DNA of 64,000 nt from Laburnicola sp. R22_1 (lineage: Eukaryota; Ascomycota; Dothideomycetes; Pleosporales; Didymosphaeriaceae): NCBI GenBank assembly GCA_014281115.1, contig JACONQ010000010.1, positions 620,001-684,000 on the forward strand. Reading direction: 5' to 3'. The position numbers were made by a program, and so were the translations under genes. The notes beneath the pieces were generated by a model. That model did no database searches. It was not told the DNA's origin and worked only from the letters and a program-made list of their open reading frames with translations. The stretch's first letter is position 1. Each line of letters begins with the position of its first letter. Below, piece after piece: positions 10,724 to 22,695 of the stretch.

Positions 10724-12471
10724 ATGGCAAGCACCGACTCGCTTCCGGTCAACGGCAACTACATGCAGCATGGCTACGACGTCAGCAACTACGCTGCCGC
10801 CAGCGCCAACAGCGGAACCACTTACGCTGCGTCGCAGCAGGCACCCAGCCAGACGCCCAACGCGGCTGCCTCGGAGATACCAAAGGACGAGGTTGGCTGG
10901 TACTTTGTCGAGCAGTACTATACTACATTGAGCAGGAGCCCAGACAAGCTCTACGTGAGTCATTCCCTGTCTTGTTCAACGCGGTGACTGACACGACCGT
11001 AGCTCTTCTACCACAAGCGCTCCCAATATGTGTCTGGCAACGAGGAGGATAAGGTCAACGTCTGCGTCGGCCAGAAGGTACGTAGGGCGGCAGTGCAGAT
11101 TGAGCCAAGATTGACTGTGTGGTGACAGGCCATCAACGACCGAATCAAGGAGCTCGACTTCCATGACACCAAGGTCCGCGTTACCAACGTCGATTCGCAA
11201 GGGTCCGACGCAAACATTGTCATCCAGGTCATTGGCGAGATCTCCAACAAGGGCCAGCCACACAGGCGCTTTACGCAGACGTTCGTTTTGGCGGAACAGA
11301 CCAACGGCTACTTCGTCCTCAACGACATCTTCCGGTACCTAGCTGAAGAGCCTGAGGAGGAAGAGGAGCCGCAGCAGGATTCTGCTACCCCCATCACTGG
11401 GGTTCAGGAGCCCGTTCCGGCCACGGCCGTGCCTGAGAAGGAGAGCGAGACCTTGAGCAAAAGCGACGAGACGGCTGCAGGCGAGGAGGATCTGACCAAG
11501 GTTGACCAGAAGCTCGAGGAGGCTGTCAAGGAGGAGCCAACTGGCGAGGCATCTTCTCCCTCCGCCGCCGTCAACGGCACCCCGGTTCCCGAGAATGCGG
11601 AGATCACCGAGGCTGAAGAAGCCCCCACTGCCGCTGTTTCTGCAAGCAAGGAAACCCCACATCAGGAGCCCGAAGCTACCAGCGAGGAGGACGTCACTGA
11701 GCCCGAGAAGCCCAAGGATCCCGCTCCTACCCCTGCTGCTCCCAAGGCCGCCCCCGCTGCCACTCCCTCCCGTCCTCCCAAGCCAGCCGCTCCTCGTACT
11801 TGGGCCAGTCTGATTGCATCCAACAACAAGGTTGCTACTCCAGTTGTCCCCGCTGCAGCAACTCCTCAGGCCCCACCTCAGCCCAAGGCTGCTACATCAG
11901 CCCCTAGGCAACCCTTGGCCGTGCCCCAGCAGGCCTCCGCTCCAGCTCGTGAGCCTTCGCCGGCTAACAGCCAAGGCGAAGCGGCGGGCTGGCAGACTGC
12001 CGGTACCAAGAAGGAAGCGGCCCGTACACAGACTCAACCTTCTGTGGATCCGGACTCGAGGCGTGCCTACATCAAGAACGTGTATAGCCAAGTCGAGGAG
12101 GGTGCTCTGAGGAGTGCTCTGTCCAAATTTGGCGAGATTGAATACCTTGACATTAGCCGTGGCAAGGTAAGTACCCATTGGGAAATTGGGAAGCGGTAAC
12201 TAACTCTTAGCTGTAGAACTGTGCTTTCGTCGATTTCAAGACGCCTGCCGCGCTCCAAGCGGCTATCAACAACAACCCGCACACGGTCAACGGCCTTGAG
12301 CTCAAGGTCGAGGAGCGCCGCGCCCGCCCGCAGCAGAACTTCCAATACCCCCGAGGCGGTGCTCCCCGCGGTCGGGGCATACCCGGCCAGTCTCGTGGAG
12401 GGTTTCAGCGCGGTGGCGGCCGTGGCGGACCCATGCCACGCGGAGGCCGTGGTGCTCCTCAGGAAGCTTAA
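10724..12471 (+). CDS. NTF2 and RRM domain protein (G3BP / Bre5 / Nxt3 type)
   Basis: Exons 10724-10954, 11003-11077, 11129-12166 and 12217-12471 give 532 residues. An NTF2-like domain covers residues ~56-175 ('EVGWYFVEQYYTTLSRSPDKLYLFYHKRS ... FTQTFVLAEQTNGYFVLNDIFRYL'). A long Glu-rich then Pro/Ala-rich disordered linker follows (~180-410). An RRM at ~415-490 has RNP2 'AYIKNVY' and RNP1 'NCAFVDF'. The tail is RGG-rich. This is the architecture of G3BP and of fungal Bre5/Nxt3, which partner the Ubp3 deubiquitinase and associate with stress granules. The third intron falls just before RNP1. The function is inferred from the family. Confidence 0.9.
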
Positions 12472-13450
12472 GCAAGCCAAGGATGTTTGCTGCCTTCGTC
12501 ACTACATTTCCCTTTATCAACCTCCTGTCCTACGTATCAGTCATGACGACTGGCGACTCTATTTCCGTGTACTGTATCCGCCCTTGAGCACTTGTCCCAA
12601 AAGTTACGTCTCCGTTTCGGCAAAAAATATGGGCGTCTGCATTTCCATGTCACGGCACCCGAGTACCCTTGCATAGCGCGTCTTTTCTGGGCATTTTCCC
12701 TGTACCGTACGTAACCTGTTCGGCGCTGTGTTTCTACCACATGTTTTCATTTCCTCTGTTTATGTTTCTGATATCCTCTTTTTCGGGAAAGGCATCCACG
12801 AGGTCGGGGTCTGGACAGGAGCAAGGGACGTTGCGTGCCATTTAGCAGGGTAGGGATGTGGATGCAGGCAGAGGGGGGTACGGCGCATCTTGTTGAGGGC
12901 GAGGTGGTCTGGGAAGGAATCAAGGGAATCTAGGGGCGGTGCAGTATCACGCTATAGTACCCATGTATGATAGAGACACAAAGATACACGCCCTGGGTGT
13001 GTTTGTTGATAGCGGTACTGCCCCATTTCCATATGCGAGGGTGAGGACCGGGGTTGATGGCGTACCGAGGTCACCTGATGCAGCTTCGGAGGGTCGGCAG
13101 ATGAATTGATTCGCCGGAACTCACAGCGGGTAGCTGCATCTCCAAGCGCGGCCGGCATCTATGCAACAACAGCATGTAGACACTGCTGCTCAGCGACTGC
13201 ACAGCGACAGACTATCGACAGCACGACGGGCGTTCTGCAGCTGCTTATTGTCCTTGTTCCCACCACAGCAGCAGAGCACGGCACTCGCTTTATTGCCCCG
13301 CTGGCCTCAGCTCGACCGAGGCGGGGTTCGCGCGGGGGGTACACTAGTGTACATTCGACCGGCCTACAGCACCACTCACCTCACCGATACCTGTACAATA
13401 GAGCGTCACCATCCGCCGGCCTCGAGGAGCAACAATAAAACTCTCTCGCC
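12472..13450. other. Intergenic region (3' UTR and promoter)
   Basis: It holds the 3' flank of the NTF2-RRM gene and the upstream region of the septin-like gene. CAG/CTG-rich words occur around 13160-13290. No gene is supported. Confidence 0.6.
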
Positions 13451-15911
13451 ATGCGTCCGCTACCGGGCGGCGATGCTCCGCCCTCGACCAAACCACGGTC
13501 CCGCAAATCGAGCGCCGTCGACGACCCCGCCGCCTCGAATAGCGGCCCATCGAGCCATGTACCCACCACCTTCTTCATGAAGAGCGAGGAGGAAATGGAA
13601 CAATATATGCATACCACGGATTCTGCGGCGAGACAACGAGAAAGTACCTTTGGCGTGCAGAGCCTGGCAGATACACTCGAGGCCGCCTGCAAGGCGTCAC
13701 CGCCGCGGCCATGCACTAGGAACATGTCGAACATGTCAAGTTACTCCGTCTCCAACCCACCTACGCCTTTACATGTCGAGTCACGGTCCCCGTTGCCTCC
13801 TTCGGCGCTGCCTAGCACCCCGACGTCTGCGTCACTGAAGTCGCTTGGGCTGTCTGACGAAGAAACCGGGCTCGATGAGACCTCTAGCCAAGCCATCGCT
13901 TCGAGCGGCGACGATGAGGGCGACGCCATGCTCGATGAGTCGGGAAGCTTTCCCCAGCTCGTCATGCCGAGCATACAGATGCCCGCTCGGAGACCTTTTA
14001 CTACGAAAGGAAAGGCCATGGGCAAGCTCAAAGTGCTCGTTGCTGGCCAGGCCGGTACGCCATTTCCATGGCTATTCTCAAGATCATTTCTGATATACGT
14101 ATAGGCATCGGTAAGACATCGCTTATACGATCAATTGTCCAGCTGTGCGAAGACATTGTCCACGTGGACCCTCTTTCACCGTCTAGCTCCCTGTCCCAGT
14201 CCTCGCCACCAAGGTCGAAGCCACGGAAAAGGAAGGCTGAAGCTTCGGGCACACCGTATATAACCGAGACACATGCGAGTACGAAATCGTACCCGCCTTG
14301 GTGGAAAGACGTTGAAGAATCTAGGATGCTCCGAAGACGGAAGAGCAGCACGGATGCAGTGTTGGAGCGGAATCTCTGCTTTGTGGACACACCTGGCTAC
14401 GGCGGCGATAATTCAAAAGCTGAAGACGTGAGCCGAATAGTAGATCATGTGGAAAGTCTACTATACCAAACTGCTTCGCTATCGAGCATGGACGACCACG
14501 ACTTGGTTGGTGTTGTCAGTGGTAGTGGCGGAATTGGTGTAGATGTCGTCTTGTACCTGCTTCCTCCGAGTAAGCTCAACGACCTTTATATTCGCATCCG
14601 TCGCTAACAAACCACTAGGTCGGGACATTTCCCAGGATGTCGACTTCATGCAGCGGCTATCTGCACTTACGAACGTGATTCCAGTCATCGCCAAGTCCGA
14701 TATGCTTTCAGCTGCCGAGCTCGTGGCTGTCAAAACCTCTGTTCTTGCGCGACTACAGACTACTTCTGTCAAACCTTTCCTATTTGGTACCGCCGTCGAT
14801 GATGCATTGCTTGCCGTGCAAGGACTCTCGTTTGATCAACCGTCGCCCGCTTCTTCTGACAAACAAACAGCCCCCGAATCAAAAGAATACCCTTTCTCCG
14901 TCCCAACCCATCCGTATGCCGTTTCTTCGACGTCAGGCCCTGATACAGATACTATGGATGCCTCACTTCTCATGTCACCTGACTATGTAGAGCCACTAGT
15001 TTCGTCTGAACTTGCAGCTCTTGTGAATCAGATGTTTGATCCTGAGTCCATTGCCTGGTTACGACATACTGCGGCAAAAAAGTTCATTTCTTGGCGACGA
15101 CGAATGAAAGGGCCTGAAGACTCTTTCATCCTCCATAGCCTACAACAACAATCGCTTCGGTGTGGTAGTGCTGCCAGCGCTTCCCTTGGTCTGTTAGAAA
15201 ATCCTCGCAACAGTAAGTATCAAGTCTAGGTCCAAATCCCTCACTAATTCATATATAGCGTCCGCTGCATCTTCGATCTTTACCCCAGTTTCGCCCTCCG
15301 GGGTGTTGGTTCCCCACGCAGGATCTTCTTTCTATAATTCAAATCTTCAGTCTCCCTTCCCGGCGTCGTCACCCTCGCTCTCACATACCTACCCCGAAAC
15401 CCTCGATCATCCGACCAACTTTTCACTGGCGAGATATCACAACGCCGCACAAGGCGAACAGCGACTAGCGGAAGTGCGGTTGGCGAAGTGGGCAACCGAT
15501 CTGCAACGGAGTTTAAGAAACGAAAAAGATAGGTACGAAGAGCTTCAACACAACAAGCGAGCCAAGTGGCTACTGGAACGGGTGGGCGAAGAAGTGGCGA
15601 GTGGTAATATCGTAGCTTCGCCCGGTGGGTCTCCTAGAGCCGATTGGGCCGTTGTTAAACATGGAAATGCTAAAGACGCGGCGAACGCTGGACAGCGGTA
15701 CAGCAGAACTGGCCATGGCGATTCGCGCGATCCGCTTGGCCTATGCGATTTCAGCGATGAAGTGAGGAGGCGAGGCTTCGTACTGGTCAAAGTACTAGGT
15801 GGCGTTAGTGTGTTGGGCGCGGTCATGGTCACAGTGGTCCGGATTTGCGGCTACGAGATGGGGTTGCCAGAGGGCGGGATTTGGCGATGGCTTACAGGTC
15901 AGACGGAGTAG
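13451..15911 (+). CDS. Septin-type GTPase with C-terminal membrane segment
   Basis: Exons 13451-14054, 14105-14569, 14619-15212 and 15259-15911 give 771 residues. A disordered Ser/Pro-rich N-terminus (~1-185) precedes the G domain. G1 is GQAGIGKTS, with the first intron inside it; G3 is DTPGYGG; G4 is AKSD in 'NVIPVIAKSD'. These are septin-like (canonical DTPGFGD and AKAD). A basic helix with 'KKFISWRRRMK' follows, then a coiled segment, and a hydrophobic stretch 'VLVKVLGGVSVLGAVMVTVV' near residues 730-750, about 25 residues before the stop. Canonical septins have no membrane span, so this belongs to the divergent septin-like proteins seen in filamentous fungi. A role in membrane-associated scaffolding is inference. 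Confidence 0.85.
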
Positions 15912-16750
15912 AGTGGGTACTTCACTTGCAGCTGTTGTCCTCTTGGGTTTGATTTATGAGTTCTATGTCGGGATGAAATGGAGCGTATGTGAGGCTCGGT
16001 GCCTTTAGTATACCCGCAGCGGAATGGGGAGTTAGTTGACTGGGTTTGGTGTGTACTCAGGTTTATTTATAGCGGACTAATACTTGGCTCAATACGACAA
16101 ATCTTCTATGTACGTCCCTCAGGGCTGTGACGTGATGTGAGTGAGGACTTTGTACCAAAGCGTCGTGGTGTTAGAGTGTGCACTGTACAGGCGGGAATAG
16201 AGTAAGTTGATGCGGATAAAATGAGGTGTTTTAATAGTTCTAGCCATGGAAGCCGTGGTAGCTTCTAGGAAGCGTGTTGAGTTGATGTTCGCCTTCACAG
16301 TGTCCAGTGGTTTATTAGGCGTCAGCCATGAACTACGAGCGAGAACGAAGGTGCGATCTATGCGCCATTCGCGGTTATATATGCCATTATAACATATAAT
16401 TTCGGATAGTTTGAAGGTTTGAAGAAGCGGACAAAGTATTGATGCTGCCAATTTCCTGGCACTCGCCTTTACGTCGTGTTCGGATCCCGGTTCGTCCCAT
16501 GCGGCGGACACGAAGCGCTTGCAGCGCCACAATCCGCATCACCCGCAGCGATTGGCGCAGTGTCTGCGGTCGCAAGCCCCAGGCGCGCCTGAAGAGGGTT
16601 GTTTCGTATTCGACCCGCGCGTGGTTTTGCTGGCAGCTGCCGCGATTGCTCACCGGAAGACAGCGCAACGCTGGTGGCTGACGATTGTTCCTTCCTCTTC
16701 CCAGGCAAGCACTTCGTCCTCCCAACACACCACCCTCACAAGATGCTGCG
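15912..16750. other. Intergenic region
   Basis: 3' flank of the septin-like gene and promoter of the next gene. Antisense ORFs here are long but not protein-like. Confidence 0.55.
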
Positions 16751-18045
16751 ATGCCCGAGATAACATTCATATTCGGGCCCAACAATAGTTTCTTCTTCGA
16801 CTGTCCGAAGACATGGAAGTTGTACGTCATCTGCAAGCGGGAGAGGATTCGCATGGGCGGTGAGCTGACTGTAGCGCAGTCATAACATCCCACCGACGCT
16901 GCGGCAGCTGTTCAACTCGTCCATGAGCCCGCCATGGAGAGTTGCCCAGCCGTTCTGTCTTGCCCTCGCACCGCAGATTAATTCGCCAGAGCCTATTTGG
17001 TACATCGGATGCAAAGTGTTGCAAGGGGAGGAGAAGATTCGTGAGTTTGACTTCCCCGCTCGCTAGCCCTCAGCCTCGTCAACGAAACGAAACGAAACAA
17101 ACCTTGTGCTGAGCGTGTCGTCATGCAGTGTATACGCAAGACTTCTTTGACATCAACTACCCCGACCTCTCGCAGTGGACAAAGACGATCCCCAACGCTC
17201 CTCGCGCCTGCTACGTCACGTTTGGTCAGGGCTACAGCTACTTCGCGTCGGCGCCTGGTAGGGGCTCCGTGTGGGCTGGCATACCGTCAGAGCTGAGTGA
17301 CAAGGTCCAGAAGGCGTACGACACTCCATGCTGCGTGGCACTTGGGATGAATGATGCCTGGTTCGTCATGTGGCCGGACGGCTACTTTTCATGGAAGTTC
17401 TATGGAAACTACAGTGGCCTCGACAAGATTTTGACTGATGCGGAGCCCCGGTCTGTATCAGTGAGTTCACATTGCGCTGTCGGTTCGTCCTTGAAAGCTA
17501 ACATGCATGCCAGTATCTTGCCATATCGCCCTACAACAAAGCCCACTATTTTCTCGCCTTCCGAAACCGCACCGTCCAATACAACTTTACAGGCGCGCCC
17601 CCAGAATGGATGATGCAGATGCAGGACGTGTTTGCGCAATGGCAAGCCGAGCTCGCCCAGACACGGCCTCGTCCTCGACAACCTGTCCCCCCGAACCACG
17701 TACCCTATGCCACTCAGCAGTGGAACCCAACCCTCGCCTCACCATCTTCCACGCCGGGTTTGCTTTCTCCGCAAACTCCAATTACGCCCATGTCTCAAAA
17801 CTCAAATATGGCTTCGCCTCCTACATCCCCGCACCACCCACAGATGTACGCGCATCTAGCACCTCAACCACTAGCCATGGAGCTGCCCGGCAGTCTCCCG
17901 CAAGGTGTTCTTCTCGAGCCCCCGCCGGCCTCCGTACAAAGACCTTCATCCGTAAACGTGGTACGGCATGCATACACCAAATGACCCTACCTCTACTAAC
18001 ACTCCACAGAAACGAAAGAAGTTCTTCTCCAAGATATTTGACTGA
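16751..18045 (+). CDS. Hypothetical fungal protein, five exons, 348 aa
   Basis: Exons 16751-16821, 16880-17040, 17129-17460, 17514-17960 and 18010-18045 give 348 residues with phase preserved. The N-terminal ~210 residues form a Trp/Tyr-rich beta-type region ('WYIGCKVLQGEEKI', 'ACYVTFGQGYSYFASAPGRGSVWAGIP', 'AWFVMWPDGYFSWKFYGNY'). The rest is Pro/Gln/Ser-rich and disordered. The last exon adds a basic tail 'KRKKFFSKIFD', which could bind membrane lipids or act as a localisation signal. The repeated short beta-like units with GY/GW motifs suggest a WD- or WW-like fold, but I cannot name a family. Confidence 0.8.
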
Positions 18046-19081
18046 GAGGGATTCCATCGGGGCGGCTTCTTCCTCTTGATTTAGTGATACCTCACGTCTC
18101 CCTCCATTTAGTGTGCCTTCTTATCTTTTGAACCAGATTCCCACAGACAGCGTTTTGACATTGTCTTTTCTTTTCGTGGTATGGTATTGCATGCGATGCA
18201 CTGCTGGGTTCTTATAACGATGTTAAATTGATATGATACCTATCATCTACTTCTTCTTCTTCCTGTTCACCTTGAGCTGTGTAAATTTTACTATGTGAAG
18301 TCTGACAATCCTTTAACATGACCTTATATCGCGGGGTTATACCTTTCCACTAAATTTTAAAATTTCGTACGCTCAGCGTCGGCATGGCGTACTTAACTCT
18401 AGAGGATATTTCTAATTTGGTGCTGTGAACTGAACTACGACAGAATTTTGCCTGGTAGGGGGTTTGCAGTTATGCGGGCGTATGATAATACTTATGCTCG
18501 ACGATGCGCGGTCCTGACTCCTATGCAAAAGCACGTATCTATGTATATCTACTGCTTTGATACGCGGCTGTTTCTCAGTCAGAGTAACGCCATGTACACG
18601 GATTGGAGTATGTGGGGACACTCGGGCTGGCGCTGGCATACCAGGGCATGTAGGATTTTAATGAAGGTGGGTTTGTTTTTGGGGATTTGCGGGTTGTGGG
18701 AATATGGGGGGAGGATAGAGTGTTGAGTGAGGAGATGAGTGCGCGGTGGATTCAGTTTATGAATGGGGGGGATCTGAATGTGGAGGGGTTGCCGTATTGT
18801 TGGCCCAAGTTCAGCGATGGTTCCGAACGGATGGGCTTGATTTGGTGATCTAGGTGCAAGGGAGAGGGTGTAATGGGCGTTATGTGGAGGCTGATCAGGA
18901 GTACGATCATCGCAACCTTTTGGTATACGGGAAAACGCTGTGATGGAAAGCTGTATGTGGAGGCTGATGCGTATAGATTAGCAGGGAGAGTATACCTGAG
19001 CCAGTGGGCGCGGAGAAGACACATTTAACTTTCGACAAGCAAGCATACCAATACAACCATAAATTCCAAAACCGCGCAACC
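18046..19081. other. Intergenic region between converging genes
   Basis: 3' flanks of two convergent genes. It contains a 42-bp segment (18914-18955) related to part of the MITE-like element at 59780-60055. No gene is supported; the ORF at 18448 starts with TTG. Confidence 0.55.
18914..18955 (+). repeat. Fragment related to the MITE-like element at 59780-60055
   Basis: It carries CCTTTTGGTATACGG and GAAAGCTGTA about the same distance apart as at 59946-59984, with a few substitutions and indels between them. Confidence 0.55.
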
Positions 19082-20147
19082 TCAAATCTTAGCCTTCGCC
19101 CTACTCTTCTCCTCCAGCTCCCTCCTCTTCTCCTCAAACCTCCTCGTCGGCGCCCCCTCCACAAACCGCTCCGCCAACGCATCCACTGCATTAACAACCG
19201 CCATCATCCTCTGCTCCCTCACCCCGGCATTCTGCAGCCTCTTCATCTCCATCATACTCTTCCCATCATTGACCTTCAACTGCGCCTCCAAAAACGCAAC
19301 CACCTCCGCCTGGAACGCATCCCCCGTCTTGTCCCACACGTAGTTGTACAAGCCTGCATCCAGGAGCTCCTGGGCGGACAGCTTGCGGCCGAACATGAGG
19401 AAGTCGTTGGCACGGTGGATGCCAATGTGCTGCGCGAAGGAGAGCGCGCTGCCGTTTTCGGGCACGAGGCCGAGCGCTGAGAACGGGCATTGCAGCCAGG
19501 CGGTCGACGAGGCGAGCACGATGTCGGCGATGCCGGGGAACCAGGCTGCGCCGCCGCCGACGCCGGGGCCGTTGACCGCCAGGATGAGCACCTTTTTGTG
19601 GTCGATCATGCTTCGTAGGAGTTCGATCGCTGCGCCCGCCGGATTAGGACTCGCATTCCTCGCATTCCTCGCATGAGGAAACTGAATAAAAGATGCATGA
19701 ATCTAGGTAAACATAACATACCAAACGTAAAACGCTCCAAATATTCCAGCTTCTTCTCCGCCGCATTCTTATACTCTTTCGGCTGTAGAATACCCTCAGT
19801 CGACGCTTCACAACCCGACCAACCCCAGAAATCAGCCATGCGTTCTAGGAAAACACCGACGTACCTGCGTCATTTGGCCTATACCTTTGACATCTGCGCC
19901 GGCGGAGAAAAAGCGGCCTTCGCCGGTGAGGACGGTAAAGACGGTGTCGGGGTGCGAGTTGAGCTCGCGCAGGGCGGCGATGACATCGGGGATGAGGGTG
20001 CCGCCGAAGGAGTTTAACGCTTTGGGACGGTTAAACTTGGGCTTGTTAGCAGATTCTCTAGGGGAGGGTACGAAGGGGAAGATGGACCTTGATTATGCCG
20101 ATTTGGCCTTTGATGTCGAACTTGATGTCCTGGTACTGGGAACCCAT
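19082..20147 (-). CDS. Enoyl-CoA hydratase/isomerase family protein, Eci-like
   Basis: Exons 20147-20088, 20035-19885 and 19844 to about 19730 are followed by a last exon from about 19665 to 19082. The third intron's exact ends are uncertain; a GTTTGG donor near 19730 gives a consistent frame. The crotonase fold is clear: 'NRPKALNSFGG', the first oxyanion segment 'GRFFSAGADVK', then 'VLILAVNGPGVGGGAAWFPGIADIVLAS' and 'PFSALGLVPENGSALSFAQHIG'. The Glu in 'LVPENG' is placed like the catalytic acid of delta3,delta2-enoyl-CoA isomerases. These isomerases feed unsaturated fatty acids into beta-oxidation in peroxisomes. The C-terminus (AKI) is at best a weak peroxisomal signal. The 40-base second intron is unusually short. 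Confidence 0.85.
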
Positions 20148-20996
20148 GATGGCTGGCTATCAAGCAAAGAACGCCAGTCTTAGTGTATCGTAAACTCCTC
20201 CCCCAGAATGTGAGTTTATGTAGGAAATATCTTAGAGAGTACACAGTACGTGTAGGAGAAATAGCATATGTGTGAATAGTGATCGAGTCCCCGCAATAGC
20301 TTACCTGCGGACGCCGTGCCTCGGCTCCAGCGTCTGAGGAAAAGTGCGGATTCGACGGCGACGGTCTTTTGGGCACTAGTGATGTAGTGCGGGAACCAGT
20401 GCCACAGGAAATGTAGCACTCCTTCTACATGCCATGCAAAGGTTGTAGAGATTACCTTAAGCACAAAGTGCGTGGTTGACGTCTGATGTTGCCTCGGCAC
20501 GCACATACCTCGGCACGCACATGTAGATCGCGGACGCGCGCCCGGGCGAAAACGAGCTCACGTGACTTTGGAAGACCTCGAGACGGAAGCTGGAGCATCG
20601 AAATAGCATGCAAGTGTCAGATCTTCTAGACATAACTAACTTAGCAGACATTTCACGCTGGTTTGATAAATAGAGAATAAATTTCGTCCCTGCAAGGGGG
20701 TTACAGATAATTAGTTCATCCCCATCAGTTGATGCATTCACGCTAATTGAACCAACCGATTGGTATTTCACCAAAGTTCTCATTGCCATAGCCTTTATGA
20801 AGAGAAGAATAATATCCACCGATGCTTCTTATACAAAAGGGGTACAGTGAAGATGACGAGCTGCCCAGGACATCTCATACATCTCACAAGTGTGCAGAAG
20901 GCGCAATCACGCCGAGTCCACACAGACGATGCAGCCATGTAATAATGTCCACACTAGAGGTTATTCATCCTTGATGTCCCTCTCGGTGAGAATAGC
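20148..20996. other. Intergenic region
   Basis: Promoter of the isomerase gene (-) and 3' side of the next minus-strand gene. A 16-bp direct repeat (ACCTCGGCACGCACAT) occurs near 20491-20523. The 120-codon minus ORF at 20457-20819 has no ATG at its start and is not accepted. Confidence 0.5.
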
Positions 20997-22344
20997 CTAA
21001 CGAAAACGAATAAAAAATTTATCCTCGACCACCTCGGTCTCATCCCAACCCTGGGCTTCAAACTCAGCTTGTTGGTCCTGCGCCTCGTCAGTAATGATTA
21101 TATAAATAAGAGCAATCAAGATATATACCTCGATGAGTGAAGCTAGTGTTGGGTGCTTCTGGCGCCATTCCAGGAGGGGAAGAGAGTAGTAGTCTTGCAC
21201 TGAAATTTCGGTGTCGTCGTAGCCATCGGCGGGCGTGAGGAATACCGAAAGCGTCGCGCGAACGTGGTCTTTCAGTTGAAAGTAGACGTCTTGGAAGAGG
21301 TCTAAGAATCTCTCCGTATCAATGTAAGATTGATTCCAGCATAGTTCGATATACATTTTGAAGTCTCGTCTAGGGTGATAATCGAGAAGGTGTTGTAGCT
21401 GCGCTCGAACATTGGCCATCTTCTTTCGTGAGAGGGGAGAGCGTTTGCCCACAGTTGTTTGTAACCGGAGCGAGTCCTGGACGTGGATGTATAATACAGC
21501 GACGGCGTCACCCCAAGGAATACCAATCTTGAAAATGTCCGAGCTCAAACTTTTCTGCAGTTTCTCGATATCGACAGCCAGTTCTTCCCAAGCTCCAGAT
21601 ATTGCCGAAAGACGACCGGGTTCAACTCTTGTCAATGTCCAGATGGCCTCGGAAGCAGTTTCGACTCCGACATAAGAGGCCAGCGGGAGGATAGGAAAGT
21701 TACAGACGGTGGTGTGTCTGCAGTGGTGGTCTTGTCTTGCTTGAAAAGGATCGACCAGTCTAAATAGGAAGTCTCCTGCCCGCGTACACATTGTGGTGTC
21801 TTTCTCCACAAGATCCCAATAATGTTGATATATGATATGTCGTAACTCCGCTGGGAGCTTCTGCTGCATCCTAGTCGTGAGAGGTAGTATTTTCCGCTTA
21901 GTATATGGCACCATCGAAGCTCGGAACTTTATGAGGGTACCGTCAGCGAACGGAATCCTAAACCCGCTTGTGTGGGGTACCGACTGTACGGCGTCCATGA
22001 ATTCGACGTATTTCTTGTCACGAATCTGCATTGTGAGCGTAGCGACTTGCTCCTCGAGATCCCGACGCTGCTTCTGCGTAGAGACTTGCTCCTCGAGACC
22101 CCGACGCTGCTTCTTCAATTCTCGAATCCTATTTCAACGTCAGCAGGTTACATTACCCAGCACCGAAGCACTTACTCGATAACAACTCTCTGTTCCTCCG
22201 CAGCTCCACTACAGACACCCGTTAGGCTTGCCCGACAATCAAGCGTAGAGACGAAGCTTACAGACGGATGGCCTCGCGTAACGCATCAGCGTCGGCGTCG
22301 GCAACGCCAGTGGCGTCTGCGTCCACGCTTGAATCGCGCTCCAT
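20997..22344 (-). CDS. Hypothetical protein with coiled coil and F-box-like motif, 415 aa
   Basis: Exons 22344-22262, 22208-22176 and 22128-20997 give 415 residues. The N-terminus is an acidic Ala/Asp stretch, then a Glu/Lys/Gln-rich coiled coil with a near-perfect 13-residue tandem duplication (KKQRRGLEEQVST / KQRRDLEEQVAT, a 39-bp repeat near 22050-22125). Next comes 'LPAELRHIIYQHYWDLV' near residue 130, an F-box-like helix common in fungal orphan proteins, and a large alpha-rich domain. A hydrophobic segment 'LIEVYILIALIYIIIT' is near the C-terminus. I cannot assign a function; a ubiquitin-ligase adaptor role is only suggested by the F-box-like pattern. Confidence 0.8.
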
Positions 22345-22695
22345 ATTGCGATTGTTAGAATGCTGAGTGGGGTGTAGAAGGGAGGACTACAGGCTGTGGT
22401 AGTCTGGATTGAAGTAGCGGGGTCATGGAAGGTAAGGACGCTGAGGTGCATAAAGTGGAAGGCGCATTTGTACATGGGCCGTGCTTTCTTTCCACATCTC
22501 GGAAGCTTCCTTCTCACTTTGTACAGGTGGCTGTACGCAATGTATGTTTGCGTTGCTGATCCACAGATAATACAAGCACGGGGCGTTCGAACTAAAAAGG
22601 TACAGCGTAAAAATACAACAAGACTGACGTTTCCGTCCCATATCCATATTAAATAGCAGCCATCCATCCAGGATCAGCAACGCAAGCTCCAACCC
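22345..22695. other. Intergenic region
   Basis: Upstream region of the 20997-22344 gene and 3' flank of the next minus-strand gene. Nothing else is seen. Confidence 0.6.

Noticed and set aside
20457..20819. 120-codon minus-strand ORF
   Set aside because: It starts at a non-ATG codon, overlaps a short direct repeat and has no recognisable motif.
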